DNA of 64,000 bases, taken from assembly GCF_003111685.1 (NCBI RefSeq), contig NZ_CP022189.1, positions 1,938,001 to 2,002,000 on the forward strand, in the 5' to 3' direction. Of this stretch, positions 11,708 through 22,550 are shown piece after piece. Origin of the DNA: Alloyangia pacifica. GTDB taxonomy: Bacteria; Pseudomonadota; Alphaproteobacteria; Rhodobacterales; Rhodobacteraceae. The position numbers and the translations under genes are program-made. Below the pieces are notes generated by a model. That model was not told the DNA's origin, made no database searches, and was given only the letters and a program-made list of their open reading frames with translations. Each line of letters opens with the position of its first letter. Position 1 is the first letter of the stretch.

Positions 11708-12303
11708 CCCCCGACGGCCAGACCAACCGCCTTGATGCACAGATGGCCTTCCTCATCGAGGCGGGCCGCCTCTCGGCGGTCACCCGCGCCACCAAGACAT
11801 CGGACGGCGCCCGCTTCGAGAACTCTGCCGAGCACAGCTGGCACCTTGCGCTCTTCGCGCTGGTGCTGGGAGAGCATGCTCCAGAGGGCGTCACCATCGA
11901 GCGCGTCATCAAGATGCTGCTGCTGCATGATCTGGTGGAGATCGACGCCGGAGACAACCCGTTCTTCGGCGAGGTCGACGAGGCCGCCAAGGAGGCCGAG
12001 GAAGCCGCCGCCGCCGACCGGCTCTTCGGCCTGCTGCCCGCCGACCAGGGCGCCGCGCTGCGCGCGCTCTGGGACGAATTCGAGGCCAACGAGACGCCCG
12101 ACGCGCGCTTCGCCAAGTCGGTAGACCGCTTCCAGCCGCCCAACATGAACCTCGTCACGGAGGGCGGCTCCTGGGTGGACTACAAGGTCACCTGGCCGGT
12201 GTTCGAGAAGAAGATGGCGCCGAAGATCCAAAGCGGCGCCCCGAAGCTCTGGGACTGGCTGGCGCCGAAGGTCGAAGCTTTCCTCGCGCGGCTCTCGCAC
12301 TGA
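11704..12303 (+). CDS. HD-domain hydrolase (YfbR / HDDC2-like nucleotidase)
   Basis: 199 aa. Metal ligands of the HD superfamily are visible as ENSAEHSWHLAL and LLLHDLVEIDAGD near residues 38-80. The order resembles YfbR/HDDC2 5'-deoxynucleotidases, which remove phosphate from dNMPs. The conserved tail WPVFEKKMAPKIQSGAPKLWDWL also fits that family. Overlaps the 83-aa gene as ATGA. Substrate is inferred from family only. Confidence 0.85.
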   Translation: MTPDGQTNRLDAQMAFLIEAGRLSAVTRATKTSDGARFENSAEHSWHLALFALVLGEHAPEGVTIERVIKMLLLHDLVEIDAGDNPFFGEVDEAAKEAEEAAAADRLFGLLPADQGAALRALWDEFEANETPDARFAKSVDRFQPPNMNLVTEGGSWVDYKVTWPVFEKKMAPKIQSGAPKLWDWLAPKVEAFLARLSH

Positions 12304-12363
12304 TACCTCGCGCGGCCGGGGGCTGAGCCCCCTCACCGGCCCCAAGTGTCGACTCGCCATAAA

Positions 12364-12388
12364 AAAGGGCGCCGCAAGGGCGCCCTTT
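12364..12388. terminator. bidirectional terminator between HD gene and lpdA
   Basis: 10-base stem AAAGGGCGCC / GGCGCCCTTT, loop GCAAG, with an A run on the left so that both strands have T tracts. It lies between converging genes. Confidence 0.85.
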
Positions 12389-12412
12389 CGTGCTTTTGAC
12401 CCTGCCACGCCC

Positions 12413-13807
12413 TCAGTAATGGATCACGCGGCCGTAGGCGTCGAGCACGCTCTCGTGCATCATTTCCGACAGCGTCGGGTGCGGGAAGACCGTGTTCATC
12501 AGATCCTCTTCGGTGGTCTCGAGCTGGCGGCCCACGACGTAGCCCTGGATCAGCTCGGTCACTTCCGCGCCGACCATATGCGCGCCCAGAAGCTCGCCGG
12601 TCTTTTCGTCGAAGATCGTCTTGACCAGGCCTTCGGGCTCGCCGAGCGCGATCGCCTTGCCATTGCCGATGAAGGGGAAGCGACCGACCTTGATCTTGTA
12701 GCCGGCTTCCTTGGCCTTGGCTTCCGTCAGGCCCACCGAGGCGACCTGCGGGTGGCAGTAGGTGCAACCGGCGATGGACGAGGGCTCGACCGCGTGCGGA
12801 TGGCCGCCGGCGATGAGTTCGGCCACCATCACGCCCTCGTGGCTGGCTTTATGCGCCAGCCAGGGCGCGCCGGCGATGTCGCCGATGGCGTAGACGCCCT
12901 CGATGCCCGTGCGGCAATGCTTGTCGACCACCACATGGGTGCGCTCGACCTTCACGCCAAGCGCCTCGAGGCCCAGCCCCTCGGTGTTGCCGACGATGCC
13001 GACCGCCGAGATCACCGTGTCGAACTCTTCCTTGGTCACCTTGCCGTTCTGCTCGATATGCGCGGTGACCTTGCCCTTGGCGCGGTCGAGCTGCTTGACC
13101 ATGGTCTTCTCGCGGATGGTCATGCCCTGCTTCTCGAACTGCTTCTTGGCGAATTTCGAGATCTCCTCATCCTCCACCGGCAGGATTCGGTCCATCACCT
13201 CGACCACCGTCGTGTCGGCGCCGAGCGTGTTGTAGAAGCTGGCGAACTCGATGCCGATGGCGCCCGAGCCGATGACGAGCAGCTTCTTGGGCATGCGGCT
13301 CGGCACCAGCGCGTGCTTGTAGGTCCAGACGCTCTCGCCGTCGGCCTCGAGGCCGGGCAGCTCGCGGGCACGGGCGCCAGTGGCAATCACGATGTTCTTC
13401 GCCGTCAGCTCCTCGGTGCCCTTGTCCGTCTTGACGGTGACCTTGCCCTTTGCGGGGATGGTCGCCTCGCCCATGAAGGCGGTGACCTTGTTCTTCTTCA
13501 GCAGGTGGGTGACGCCCGAGTTGAGCTGCTTCGCCACGCCGCGCGAGCGCTTGACCACCGCGTCGAGATCGTAACCGATCTTTTCGGCGGTCAGGCCGTA
13601 CTCCTTGGCGCGCTGCATGAAATGGTAGATTTCCGAGCTGCGCAGCAGCGCCTTGGTCGGAATGCAGCCCCAGTTGAGGCAGATGCCGCCCATGTGCTCG
13701 CGCTCCACCACGGCCACCTTCAGGCCGAGCTGCGCGCCGCGGATGGCGGCGACGTAGCCCCCGGGTCCGGCACCGATGACGATCATGTCGAAGCTTTGCG
13801 AAGCCAT
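12413..13807 (-). CDS. lpdA: dihydrolipoyl dehydrogenase
   Basis: FAD-dependent E3 subunit that reoxidises lipoyl groups of pyruvate/2-oxoglutarate dehydrogenase or the glycine cleavage system. 464 aa from ATG 13807 (MASQSFDMIVIGAGPGGY), with GGGAGAG upstream. The redox-active disulfide is GGICLNWGCIPTKALL, the FAD motif is GAGPGGYVAA, the NAD motif is GSGAIGIEFASF, and the C-terminal His-Glu pair lies in HPHPTLSEMMHE. No E1/E2 genes are adjacent, so the complex it serves is not shown here. Confidence 0.96.
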   Translation of the reverse strand: MASQSFDMIVIGAGPGGYVAAIRGAQLGLKVAVVEREHMGGICLNWGCIPTKALLRSSEIYHFMQRAKEYGLTAEKIGYDLDAVVKRSRGVAKQLNSGVTHLLKKNKVTAFMGEATIPAKGKVTVKTDKGTEELTAKNIVIATGARARELPGLEADGESVWTYKHALVPSRMPKKLLVIGSGAIGIEFASFYNTLGADTTVVEVMDRILPVEDEEISKFAKKQFEKQGMTIREKTMVKQLDRAKGKVTAHIEQNGKVTKEEFDTVISAVGIVGNTEGLGLEALGVKVERTHVVVDKHCRTGIEGVYAIGDIAGAPWLAHKASHEGVMVAELIAGGHPHAVEPSSIAGCTYCHPQVASVGLTEAKAKEAGYKIKVGRFPFIGNGKAIALGEPEGLVKTIFDEKTGELLGAHMVGAEVTELIQGYVVGRQLETTEEDLMNTVFPHPTLSEMMHESVLDAYGRVIHY

Positions 13808-13988
13808 GGCTCTCTCCCGCCGAGTCAAATTAGTTTGATATTAAACCATCCCCCGCGGAGCTTCAACGCCACGCCGCAAGAGAACGCCTTCCGCCCGGTC
13901 AGCTAGGGCTCGGCCGGGTCGAGAGCAAGGTGGCTAGCCAGAAGCAAATGCGCAACCCACCGTCGACACCCCGCCAGCAGGCATGCGA

Positions 13989-14019
13989 AGGGCCCGCGCG
14001 ATCCGATCGTGCGGGCCCT
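13989..14019. terminator. hairpin downstream of DUF924 gene
   Basis: Stem AGGGCCCGC / GCGGGCCCT (9 perfect pairs), with further partial pairing inside the loop. It lies 22 bases past the DUF924 stop on the minus strand. No strong T run follows, so termination is probable but not certain. Confidence 0.55.
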
Positions 14020-14041
14020 GCCGAATGTCGTTGCGAGGCGC

Positions 14042-14626
14042 TCAGGCCGCCTCGACCGTCTGCAGCTTGCGCAGCACCTCGCCGTAGCCGCCACCCTGCA
14101 GGTAGCCGCTTTCCGGCGTGGTCGTGGGGCGCGAGAGCGCCTCGTTGCGGGTCGGGAAGCGCCCATACTCGCGGATCACCTCGCGGTGGGCGCGGGCGTG
14201 CAGCAGGTTGGAGGCGCCGGTTTCGGGCAGACGCTCCTTCATCAGGCGAATGCAGCGCTCCTGATCGCAAAGATTCTCGGAGTGCATCAGCGGCAGGTAG
14301 AAGAACTGCCGAGCGGGCTCGTCGATCTTCACGTCCCAGCCGCGCCAGATTGCCTGCTTCGCCGCCGCCAGTGCGATTGCATCCGCGGAAAAGGCCTTGG
14401 CGCTGCCGCGGAACATGTTGCGGGAGAACTGGTCCAGCAGGAGGATATAGGCCAGCGCGCCGCCGGGATAGGTGAGCCAGAGGCCGAACCGTCCCTCCAT
14501 CGCGCCGTTCCAGGTCTCCTCGAACCGGGAGCGGATCTCGGCGTCCAGCGCCTCGTCCGCCTTGTACCATTGCTCTGCCTCTGTTTCGTCGAGCCAGAAT
14601 GCCAGAATGTCTTCGGGGGCTTTCAT
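14042..14626 (-). CDS. DUF924 family protein
   Basis: 194 aa, full family length, beginning MKAPEDILAFWLDETE. Signature segments are LLLDQFSRNMFRGSAKAFS, FFYLPLMHSE and HREVIREYGRFPTRN. The fold is TPR-like and all-helical; the biochemical role is unknown. It stands alone with a hairpin after it. Confidence 0.9.
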   Translation of the reverse strand: MKAPEDILAFWLDETEAEQWYKADEALDAEIRSRFEETWNGAMEGRFGLWLTYPGGALAYILLLDQFSRNMFRGSAKAFSADAIALAAAKQAIWRGWDVKIDEPARQFFYLPLMHSENLCDQERCIRLMKERLPETGASNLLHARAHREVIREYGRFPTRNEALSRPTTTPESGYLQGGGYGEVLRKLQTVEAA

Positions 14627-14756
14627 GGTTCCATCCTTACGTGCCGCTCCGCTGTCACTAAAAGGTTACACGCGCCCCTGCCGCAAGGCGAAGTCACAAA
14701 TTCTGTCAATTGCGACATTCCCTGGTTCCTTGATGCAACGCTCAGAAAATGGGCAC

Positions 14757-16058
14757 TCAGCGGGAGGTCGGCGCGCCGCTGGCCTCGAGACGCGCGGCCT
14801 CCTCGGCTTCCGCCTCGGCTGCCTCCTGCGCCTCGATGGCCACTTCCTGCGCCAGTTCGACCGCGACGGGCGAGGACACCGGGCCCACGGCTGTAACGCT
14901 TGCGGCGTCATCCGACTCCGGCGCCGGGCGCCGGGTCATGCGCCAGCCGGCATAGGCGGTGAGCCCCAGCATCAGCGCCGCGATCAGCACGAAGAAGCCG
15001 CCCGGCCCCATGGTCTCCATCGCGTAGCCCGAGATCAGCGGGCCGGCGATGGCGCCGAGTCCGTTGATGAACAGCAGCCCCGCCGAGCCCGCCGCCATGC
15101 GGTCGGTGCCGAGGTAGTCGTTGGTGTGGGCGATGAGGATCGAGTAGAGCGGGTTGGACGCGCCGCCGATCAGGAAGGCCGCGCCGAGCAGCACGGTGAA
15201 GTGACCCGACAGCGAAACCGCCGCCGCCGCGGCGAGTCCCCCGACCAGCGCCACGATCACCACAAGCACGCGTCGGTCCATCCGGTCCGACAGCCAGCCA
15301 AGCGGATACTGAGTGACCAGCGCACCGACGTAGAAGGCGGCGACGAAGGTCGAGATCTGCGCCAGCGTCAGCCCCGCCTCGGAGCCGTAGACCGCCGCCA
15401 TGCCGAACTGCGAGGCGAAGACCCCGCCAAGCAGGAACATGCCGACCATGCCAAGCGGCGAGACGGTGTAGAGCTCGCGCAGGCTCATCGGGCGAGTGGT
15501 GTCGAAGGCTGGAGTCGGCGAGATCGACAGCAGAATCGGGGCGAAGGCGATGGAGACCAGCACCGAAGGGATCACGAAGAGCAGGAAGCCCGAAGGGTCG
15601 GGCACCAGCAGAAGCATCTGCGCGGCGATGATGCCGACCATCTGCACGATCATGTAGGCCGAGAGCGCCTGGCCGCGGTTCTCGTTCGACGAGGCGTTGT
15701 TGAGCCAGCTCTCGGCGGTCACGTAGACGCCGCAGTAGCAAAAGCCGATGATCATGCGCTCGATGGTCCAGACGATGGGATGCGGGAAGGCCGGGTAAAG
15801 GATCAGGACCGCCGAGATGAACGAGCCTAGCGCGGCGAAGACCCGCACGTGGCCGACCCGGCGGATCATCCCCGGGGTGACCCGCGACGCCAGCAGGAAG
15901 CCGGCGAAGTACCCCGCCATGACCACGGACATGGCAAAGGCCGAGAAGCCGGCGCCACCGCCGCGCACGCCAAGCAGCGAGCCCTGCAGGCCGTTGCCCA
16001 CCATCAGCAGCATGACCCCGAGCAGCAGCGCCCAGGAGTGTTTCAGAACCTCAGTCAT
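14757..16058 (-). CDS. MFS transporter
   Basis: 433 aa with about 12 hydrophobic helices and the loop motif SRVTPGMIRRVGHVR between helices 2 and 3. The central loop has YPLGWLSDRMDRR, the repeated MFS signature. The last ~35 residues are an acidic, Ala/Glu-rich cytoplasmic tail (AIEAQEAAEAEAEEAARLE). It resembles the YcaD/YfkF-like MFS group; the substrate is unknown. Divergent from tadE, with a 390-base gap. Confidence 0.88.
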   Translation of the reverse strand: MTEVLKHSWALLLGVMLLMVGNGLQGSLLGVRGGGAGFSAFAMSVVMAGYFAGFLLASRVTPGMIRRVGHVRVFAALGSFISAVLILYPAFPHPIVWTIERMIIGFCYCGVYVTAESWLNNASSNENRGQALSAYMIVQMVGIIAAQMLLLVPDPSGFLLFVIPSVLVSIAFAPILLSISPTPAFDTTRPMSLRELYTVSPLGMVGMFLLGGVFASQFGMAAVYGSEAGLTLAQISTFVAAFYVGALVTQYPLGWLSDRMDRRVLVVIVALVGGLAAAAAVSLSGHFTVLLGAAFLIGGASNPLYSILIAHTNDYLGTDRMAAGSAGLLFINGLGAIAGPLISGYAMETMGPGGFFVLIAALMLGLTAYAGWRMTRRPAPESDDAASVTAVGPVSSPVAVELAQEVAIEAQEAAEAEAEEAARLEASGAPTSR

Positions 16059-16448
16059 CGGTCAGACCCTTTGTCCCAATCTAGCGCCACGCCCTGGCGC
16101 CGATTCTGCCTTTCTCCCTGCCCTGCCTGTCACGCGGCCCATGCGCAAGAGGCTTCGCGAATTGCCCGTATTTTGGGCATGTCGCATCCGGTGGCGAGGT
16201 GGCGACCTGAGCGGAATGTGCCCTCAAAGGCGAACGGAAACGGACTGTTTCAATTCCCAGAGCGAAAATAAACTATTTGTTTTGCAACAATTTAACGAAA
16301 TCCTATTCCGAAAATTCACATCAAATACATATAGGACGACTCACTGCGCGAAGGTTGCCGCAATATCGGCAAGATTCAGTCTAAAATAGACTTCCGGCGG
16401 GTCGAGTTTCCCCGCCGAAGGAGGAACCAGTAAAAGGGGGCGCTCGCC
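16059..16448. promoter_or_regulatory. AT-rich divergent intergenic region (MFS / tadE)
   Basis: 390 bases without a credible gene. The stretch 16240-16400 is strikingly AT-rich for this window and probably carries the tadE promoter. A possible sigma-70 pair is TTGCAA at 16282 and TATTCC 16 bases later. A small inverted repeat TTGTT-TTGC-AACAA surrounds the first element. No terminator or RNA gene was recognised. Confidence 0.4.
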
Positions 16449-16898
16449 ATGACGACGCGCACGACGGGTATTGCCAGAACCGGCATGATTTTTCGATTTC
16501 CCTGGAAAAACATTGGCGCAAGGAAGTTCGTCCGCGACGAGGAGGGGTCGCTCACGGTCGAGGTCGCAATCTGGGCGCCCGCGATGATTTTCATGCTCGC
16601 GCTTGTTTTGGACTTTGCCTTCATGATGGTCCTGAACGCGAGCATGTGGAACGCCGCACGCGAAACCGCACGCGCCGTATCCCTGCACCGGGTGCTGCCC
16701 GATCGCGCCGACGACTACCTCAGGGACCGGCTGCTGTTTCGTAATGCGCCCTATCGGATCTCGGTCGAGACCGGCCCCGACGAGGTCGACGCGCGGGTTG
16801 CCCTTGCCGGCCCCGAGGCCTCGCTGACCCCTGTCATGGGACGCTACCTCGTCGGGGACCTCAACGCTTCGGTTTCCATGCTGCGGGAGCCGAACTGA
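16449..16898 (+). CDS. TadE-like pilus assembly protein
   Basis: 149 aa. A cytoplasmic N-terminus is followed by the TadE signature EEGSLTVEVAIWAPAMIF (residues 31-48, G33 and E38 at the places used for prepilin-type processing) and a single hydrophobic helix. It resembles TadE/TadF pseudopilins of the Flp/Tad system. It shares one base with the next gene, so the pair is coupled. The Tad ATPases, secretin and prepilin peptidase are not in the window. Confidence 0.8.
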   Translation: MTTRTTGIARTGMIFRFPWKNIGARKFVRDEEGSLTVEVAIWAPAMIFMLALVLDFAFMMVLNASMWNAARETARAVSLHRVLPDRADDYLRDRLLFRNAPYRISVETGPDEVDARVALAGPEASLTPVMGRYLVGDLNASVSMLREPN

Positions 16899-18190
16899 TG
16901 CCCGGCCGCCTCGCGAAGGCGCGCGCCGCCGGGCTCTGGAGAGAAGAAGATGGCGCGGGCACCGTCTACGCGCTGTTTCTGGTGGTTGTCGGCGTGCTCG
17001 CAGGCGGCGCGGCGGTGGATTCCGCAAATGCCTGGCGGGTGCGCGAGATCCTGCAGTCGACCGCGGAGGCAGCGGCGCTGAGCGCCGCCATCCGCGCCTC
17101 GGAGCCGATCGCGCTCGAAACGCCGCGCGGGGTTGCCGAACGGATCGCCGACGACGGGTTGCGCACGGCCAAGCTCGGGGACGCCTGGCATGACGGCAGC
17201 TTCGAGATTGGCCGGCGCGATCCCGAGAGCGGCGTTTTCATTCCCAACCAGACACCGACCGACGCGGTGCGCGTCACGCTCAACCGCGATAGGGTCCACG
17301 GCAATCCCGAGCCCCTGCATTTCGTCGGCCTTTTCGGCTATGACCCCTGGAATATCCAGGGACAGGCCGTCGCGCAGTTCCGCACCCGGGGGGCGCTTGA
17401 TTGCCCGGACCCATTGCTCTCGCTGCAGGCGCGAGCCGATATCTCGGCACTCGATGTTTATATCGGCATCTGCCTCATGGCGAATGCGGGAGTGGGTTAC
17501 GGCGAAGCACCGCTCTGGCGCACCGAGGAAACCGACAGGCTGATCGACAAGCTGATTTCCCGGGGGATCGAATTGCCCGGTCTCGATCTCTTCGGCCTCG
17601 AGACGCTCAGCCAGCACGACCTCGAGGAGGTTGCGCGCACCGCGACGCAGAACATCAATATCCGCGATCTCGATGACGTCGAGGTGATCAGCGACGGCAG
17701 CGTCTACATCGACTGCGAGCCCGGCGAAGTGCTCCGGCTGGGGGATGGCTTCGTGGTGGAGAACGCGGCGATCTTCTCCGAGTGCCCGATCAGTTTCGAG
17801 GGCGAGGTCTCGCTGCGCGCCAGCCTTGTGGTGACGAACCTGCTTTCGCTGGTGCGCGATCTCGACGAACTTCGGCTGCAGCCCGATAGGGTCCTCACCG
17901 GCTCCCCAGCCTGCGCACCCGGCGACGGGGTGAAGGTGCTGCTCTTTGCCGATCTCGATGCGGTGGCGGGCATTCCCGCATTGGTTTCGACGGACTCGCC
18001 GCTTGGCCAGTATCTCGACCAGACGGTCGAGGAGACTGGCGGGGTGCTGCACGACACGCTCGGCCTCCTCGGCGGCGTTGTGAACCCGCTAGTGCGCGAG
18101 ATTTCCGAAATCACCACGGATCTGCAGCTGCTGCCCATCTGCCTCAACGCCACGACCCTGCTGAACGGCGATACGGTCACCCTGCGCTGA
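16898..18190 (+). CDS. TadG-like putative pilus-assembly / Flp-associated protein
   Basis: 430 aa. The N-terminal signature REEDGAGTVYALFLVVVGVL (about residues 15-34) is followed by GGAAVDSANAWRVREILQSTAEAAALSAA, the layout of TadG and related surface proteins with one membrane anchor and a long exported domain. Cysteines are scattered in the exported part (for example DCPDPLL, CEPGEV, ECPISFEG), allowing disulfides. Start ATG overlaps the tadE-like stop. It converges on queA with only 8 bases between, and no terminator was seen. Confidence 0.75.
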   Translation: MPGRLAKARAAGLWREEDGAGTVYALFLVVVGVLAGGAAVDSANAWRVREILQSTAEAAALSAAIRASEPIALETPRGVAERIADDGLRTAKLGDAWHDGSFEIGRRDPESGVFIPNQTPTDAVRVTLNRDRVHGNPEPLHFVGLFGYDPWNIQGQAVAQFRTRGALDCPDPLLSLQARADISALDVYIGICLMANAGVGYGEAPLWRTEETDRLIDKLISRGIELPGLDLFGLETLSQHDLEEVARTATQNINIRDLDDVEVISDGSVYIDCEPGEVLRLGDGFVVENAAIFSECPISFEGEVSLRASLVVTNLLSLVRDLDELRLQPDRVLTGSPACAPGDGVKVLLFADLDAVAGIPALVSTDSPLGQYLDQTVEETGGVLHDTLGLLGGVVNPLVREISEITTDLQLLPICLNATTLLNGDTVTLR

Positions 18191-18198
18191 GGCCCGAG

Positions 18199-19248
18199 TC
18201 AGGGGATCAGCAGCGAAGCGTCGCCGTAAGAGAAAAACCGGTACCGCTCGGCCAGCGCATGGGCATAGACCCGGTCCATCCGCGCCTTGCCCATGAAGGC
18301 GGCGACCAGCATCATCAGGGTCGACTTCGGCAGATGGAAGTTGGTCATCAGCGCGTCGGCGACGTGGAAGTCAAAGCCGGGGTAGATGAAGATATCCGTC
18401 ACGCCGCGCCAGGGCGCGATCAACCCCGTCCCGCGCGCCGCAGTCTCGATCAGCCGCAGCGCCGTGGTGCCGACGGGAATGACGCGCCCGCCCGCCGCCT
18501 TGGTCGCAGCGATCTCGGCGGCGGCGACGTCGGTAACCTCGCCCCATTCGCCGTGCATCTTGTGGGTGGTCACGTCATCGACCTTGACTGGCAGGAAGGT
18601 GCCCGCGCCCACGTGCAGCGTCACATGGGTGAACTCCACACCCCTCTCTTTCAGCGCCGCCAGCAGCGGCACGTCGAAGTGCAGCGATGCCGTCGGGGCG
18701 GCGACCGCGCCCGAGGCGCGCGCCCAGACGGTCTGGTAGTCTTCCTTGTCCTGCTCGTCCGCGGCGCGCTTGGCGGCGATATAGGGCGGCAACGGCATTG
18801 CCCCGGCCTCGGCGAGCGCGGCGTCGAAATCCTCGCCGCTCAGGTTGAAGCGGAACAGCCCCTGCCCCTCCTCGCGCGCCTCGAGTGTCGCCGAAAGCCG
18901 CTCTGACAGCACCACCGTCTCGCCCTCGCGCAGCTTCTTCAGCGGCTTGACCAGCGCCGCCCAGAGCCCGTCCGCCCGCGGCTCGAGCAGGGTGATCTCG
19001 ATACGGGCCTCGGTCTCGCCCTGCGCGCCCGAGCGGTGCCGCAGCCCCGAGAGCCGCGCCGGGATCACCTTGGTGTCGTTCAGCACCAGCCGGTCGCCGG
19101 GGCGCAGCCAGTCGGTGAGGTCGCGCACGATGGCGTCGGTGATCGTCTCGCCCTCGGCCACCAGCAGCCGCGCCGAGGAGCGCGGATGCGCCGGGCGCGT
19201 GGCGATGAGGTCCTCGGGCAGAGGGAAGTCGAAATCGGAAAGCTGCAT
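18199..19248 (-). CDS. queA: S-adenosylmethionine:tRNA ribosyltransferase-isomerase
   Basis: Transfers the ribosyl part of SAM to preQ1 in tRNA, giving epoxyqueuosine at the wobble base. 349 aa, beginning [20 protein letters not shown]; conserved blocks are [35 protein letters not shown] and [23 protein letters not shown]. It lies 20 bases after the AsmA-like gene and is probably co-transcribed with it. Confidence 0.97.
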   Translation of the reverse strand: MQLSDFDFPLPEDLIATRPAHPRSSARLLVAEGETITDAIVRDLTDWLRPGDRLVLNDTKVIPARLSGLRHRSGAQGETEARIEITLLEPRADGLWAALVKPLKKLREGETVVLSERLSATLEAREEGQGLFRFNLSGEDFDAALAEAGAMPLPPYIAAKRAADEQDKEDYQTVWARASGAVAAPTASLHFDVPLLAALKERGVEFTHVTLHVGAGTFLPVKVDDVTTHKMHGEWGEVTDVAAAEIAATKAAGGRVIPVGTTALRLIETAARGTGLIAPWRGVTDIFIYPGFDFHVADALMTNFHLPKSTLMMLVAAFMGKARMDRVYAHALAERYRFFSYGDASLLIP

Positions 19249-19268
19249 AGGTCTCGGGGTCTCTGGCG

Positions 19269-22200
19269 CTATTGACTCACCTGCGGGGGCGGGCGCCGGA
19301 AAATGTCACGGAACATGCCGGGAGTGAAGACCGAAAGCGGGTTCACGCTGACCGCCGGATCGGCCACCGGCCCGCGCAGGTTGAAGTTGAACCCGATCAA
19401 CCCCTCGCCCTTGCGCGAGAAGAGCTGACCGATGCCGTTGATCACGTAGATCGGCGAGAGCACGCCCTGCATGTCCATCATCCCGGTGGCGAGGTTCGCA
19501 TAGCCGTCCATCGAGATGCCCATCGAGGGGCCCGTGGCGCTGGAACGGGTCAGGGTGATCTGCTGCGGCGTCATGCGGAACCGGGCCTCGACCTCGGAAA
19601 AGAAGATGCCCGGCCCGTTGAGCTGGTCGATGATGCCGACCACGCTGATCCCGTCGAGCAGCTGCACCACGGCGGGGTTCTTCTGCATCCGCGTGCCCTC
19701 GATCTTCAGCGCGCCATCGTATTCGCCGCTGCGGCCCTGCACCGGCACGAGGGTCAGATCGAAAGTGCCGTCCTCGATGTTCTGCATGACGCCCGCGCCC
19801 TTCAGCACGTCGCCGGCGTCTCGCGCGCGGATGCGGATCGCCGTGCCGCCGTTCTGCGGCACCACGTCGCCCTGGATCGGGGCGCGGCCGCCGACCACGC
19901 CGGTGAAGCTGCCGTTGATGCCGCGCGCCGTGCTGAACTTGCCCTGGAAATTGTCGATGGCGATCTTGTCGGTGACCTGGAGGCGGTTCACCGCGACCTC
20001 GACCGGGCCGCCGCCGCGGCCACTGCCCCCGGCCCCGCCAAGCGGCGCGCCGCGCATGTCGAGCGCAGTGCCGGTGATCCGCATCGCCGGAGCGGCGTTG
20101 CGCCCGCGCCCGGTGAGCACCGCCGCCCCGTCGAGCCAGCCGCCCGCGCGCAGCACCGGCAACGACAGGCGCCGCAGCGTGCCATCCGCGTTGATTGCCA
20201 CCGACCCCTGCGCCGTCAGACCCGGGGCCTTGAGGGCCAGCTTGTCGACCGAGACGGGCGTGCCCAGCGTCGCCTCGAGCTCGAGCGATCCCGTGCCCGC
20301 CTGCGACAGCCGCCAGCCAAGTTGCGGCACTGACACGCCAAGCCCCACCATGTCCGAGGTCAGCGCCAGCCGCGGCGGCTGGCCATGCGCAAGGGTGATG
20401 TCGATCTTCCCGCGCCCCTGGCCCGAGAAGGTGCCCTTGGGCAAGCCGATCCCCAGTGCCTGCGAGACCGCCTCGGAGAGCACCACCTCTCCCTCGACCT
20501 TGCCCGGCGTGCCCGGGGTGAAGGACTGTGTCCAGCTGCCGTCGAAGGGCGCGCCGGACAGATCCCCCTTGCCGCCGACACTCACCCCGGTGTCATCCAC
20601 GGCAACATAGAGCTCGTCGGCGCTCAGCACCTTGCCGGGCACCAGCTCGGCGCTTTGCACCCCGGTGATGGTGCCGTCGGCGATCACCGTGATCTCCTCG
20701 CGCTTCACGCCGCGCTTGAGCGGGGTGACGATGCGCACGTTCGCCGCGACTTCACCGGTGCCGAGCGCCACGGGTTTCTTGGCCTTGGTCATCACCTCGA
20801 GCGGCTTCTCATCAAGATAGGAAAGCGCGGCCTCGAGGCTTCCCGTGGCATGCACGTCTACCTCGCCCATCATCGGCCGTTCGGTCAGGTCGGGGATCAC
20901 GAAACTCGAGCCCCTGCCCTCCAGCACCCCGCCCTGTCGCGGACGCACCTCACCGCTGTCCAGGGCCACCGTCAGCCGGTTTCGCAGGAAAGTGAGCTGC
21001 CCCACCCCCTTGTAGAGCCGCGGCAGGGTGCGCGAGTAGGTCAGCTCGACGCCGGTGAAATCGCTCTGCAGGTACGGAACGAGCCTTCCGCCCGGCGCGA
21101 GACGCAGCGCCGCAGTCACATCGTGGAAGCTGCCCGCGTAGATGTTCTTCTCGACCCAGTCGCGCGCCTTTTCCCCGGCGGAAGGTGGCCAGTAGGCCAA
21201 CAGCGTCTCGGGGGTCAGCCTGTCGAGTTCCGCGTCGAGCGCCATGCGCCAGCCGCCCTCTTCGGCCGACAGCGTGCCGCTGGCCCGCAGCGGCAGCGCC
21301 GGGTCGGTGACCCGCAGCCGACCGAGCTCGAAACGGAAGGGATTGAAGCTCAGCCGCCAGTCGGTCTCGGCCCCCGCGAGCTTGAGCTTATCCTCGAAGA
21401 ACCCCTCGGGATCGGCCTCGAGCCGGGTGAAACGGAACTGCCCGACCATCGCATCGGGCATCCCCTGCGAGAGCCCCTCGAGCACCGCCCGCCCGTCCGA
21501 GACCATTGTGCCGATCGCGCTCTTCACCGAGATCTCGTCAAAGGCCAGCGTCGCCGTCGCGGGGTCGAAGGAGAAGTAGGTGCGTGCCTCCTCGAAGGGG
21601 ATCGGCTGGGTGTCCGCCCGCGGCTGCAGCACGCCGGCACCGATCTGCAGCGTGGCGGACATATCGCCAAGGTCGCTCGCCTCGGTCAGCGAGCCGCGCA
21701 GCGAACCCGAGATCGGCGCGCGCAACCCATTGAGCCAGGCGAGCGCCGGTGCCTGGGCGGCGATGTCCTGCGCATCGAGGCTGTTCAACGTCACGCCGAA
21801 GCTGGCGCTGCCGCTGCCGATGGGGCTTTCGGCGTTGAAGGCCAGCGTCGCCGGCACATCCCCGCGCCCGAGCAGCGCCACATCGCCCGACAGCACCAGC
21901 GCCGCGCCGTCGCGTCGCAACCCGATCCGCCCGCCGTCGGCGGTCCAGGCGCGGTCCGCGCGGGCATCTTCGTAGCGCAGCGTGATCGCATCCGCCTCGA
22001 CCGACCGCAGGCCAGAGAGCCGAGGGTCGTCGGCCAGCCTGTCGATCTGCGCCATGATCGTCGGCAGGTCCGGCGCGGCCGCCCCTGCGCCGAACAACTC
22101 GTCGAAACCCATGGTCAGCCGTCCCTCGGCGTCGCGGCGCGCGGTCAGCTGTACGCCCGACACCCGCGCCACCCGCAGCTCGTACTCGCCGCGCAGCAGC

Positions 22201-22550
22201 TTGGTCGGCGCCAGCCCCGCCTCGATCAGTCCGAAGGTCGCCAGACTCGTGCCGTCGGTGCCCCGCAGCTCAACATCGGTGAGCGCGATGCGGGCCAGCC
22301 AGTCGGGCTGCAGGCGCATGCGCAGGTCACCGAAATCCACCTCGGTGCCCGGCAGCGCCTCGGCAAGACGCGTCTCGATCGCCCCGCGCAGCCACTCCGG
22401 CGCCGAGACCGAGCGACCCATCGCGTACCAAAGCCCGCCACCCAGAAGCAGCACCACGAGAACCGCCGCCCCCAGCCCGCAGCCGCACCCCCAGAGCACG
22501 ACGCGGCGACGTCTCGAGCGTGGTTTCTTGCGGTGGGGGCCGTCTGTCAC
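19269..22550 (-). CDS. large AsmA-like / DUF3971 envelope protein (YhdP-type)
   Basis: 1093 aa. A basic N-terminus ([11 protein letters not shown]) and a single helix at about residues 18-44 anchor it in the inner membrane. The rest is a long periplasmic beta-rich domain with the AsmA-like C-terminal signature ([59 protein letters not shown]). Proteins of this group are thought to form bridges that carry phospholipid to the outer membrane; that role is known for E. coli YhdP/TamB relatives, not for this gene. Divergent from the peroxiredoxin gene. Confidence 0.85.
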   Translation of the reverse strand: MTDGPHRKKPRSRRRRVVLWGCGCGLGAAVLVVLLLGGGLWYAMGRSVSAPEWLRGAIETRLAEALPGTEVDFGDLRMRLQPDWLARIALTDVELRGTDGTSLATFGLIEAGLAPTKLLRGEYELRVARVSGVQLTARRDAEGRLTMGFDELFGAGAAAPDLPTIMAQIDRLADDPRLSGLRSVEADAITLRYEDARADRAWTADGGRIGLRRDGAALVLSGDVALLGRGDVPATLAFNAESPIGSGSASFGVTLNSLDAQDIAAQAPALAWLNGLRAPISGSLRGSLTEASDLGDMSATLQIGAGVLQPRADTQPIPFEEARTYFSFDPATATLAFDEISVKSAIGTMVSDGRAVLEGLSQGMPDAMVGQFRFTRLEADPEGFFEDKLKLAGAETDWRLSFNPFRFELGRLRVTDPALPLRASGTLSAEEGGWRMALDAELDRLTPETLLAYWPPSAGEKARDWVEKNIYAGSFHDVTAALRLAPGGRLVPYLQSDFTGVELTYSRTLPRLYKGVGQLTFLRNRLTVALDSGEVRPRQGGVLEGRGSSFVIPDLTERPMMGEVDVHATGSLEAALSYLDEKPLEVMTKAKKPVALGTGEVAANVRIVTPLKRGVKREEITVIADGTITGVQSAELVPGKVLSADELYVAVDDTGVSVGGKGDLSGAPFDGSWTQSFTPGTPGKVEGEVVLSEAVSQALGIGLPKGTFSGQGRGKIDITLAHGQPPRLALTSDMVGLGVSVPQLGWRLSQAGTGSLELEATLGTPVSVDKLALKAPGLTAQGSVAINADGTLRRLSLPVLRAGGWLDGAAVLTGRGRNAAPAMRITGTALDMRGAPLGGAGGSGRGGGPVEVAVNRLQVTDKIAIDNFQGKFSTARGINGSFTGVVGGRAPIQGDVVPQNGGTAIRIRARDAGDVLKGAGVMQNIEDGTFDLTLVPVQGRSGEYDGALKIEGTRMQKNPAVVQLLDGISVVGIIDQLNGPGIFFSEVEARFRMTPQQITLTRSSATGPSMGISMDGYANLATGMMDMQGVLSPIYVINGIGQLFSRKGEGLIGFNFNLRGPVADPAVSVNPLSVFTPGMFRDIFRRPPPQVSQ

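Noticed and set aside
12318..12335. GGGGGCT/AGCCCCC hairpin after the HD gene
   Set aside because: No T run, and the stronger hairpin at 12364 already explains termination. It may be a relic of the GC stem seen at 44177.
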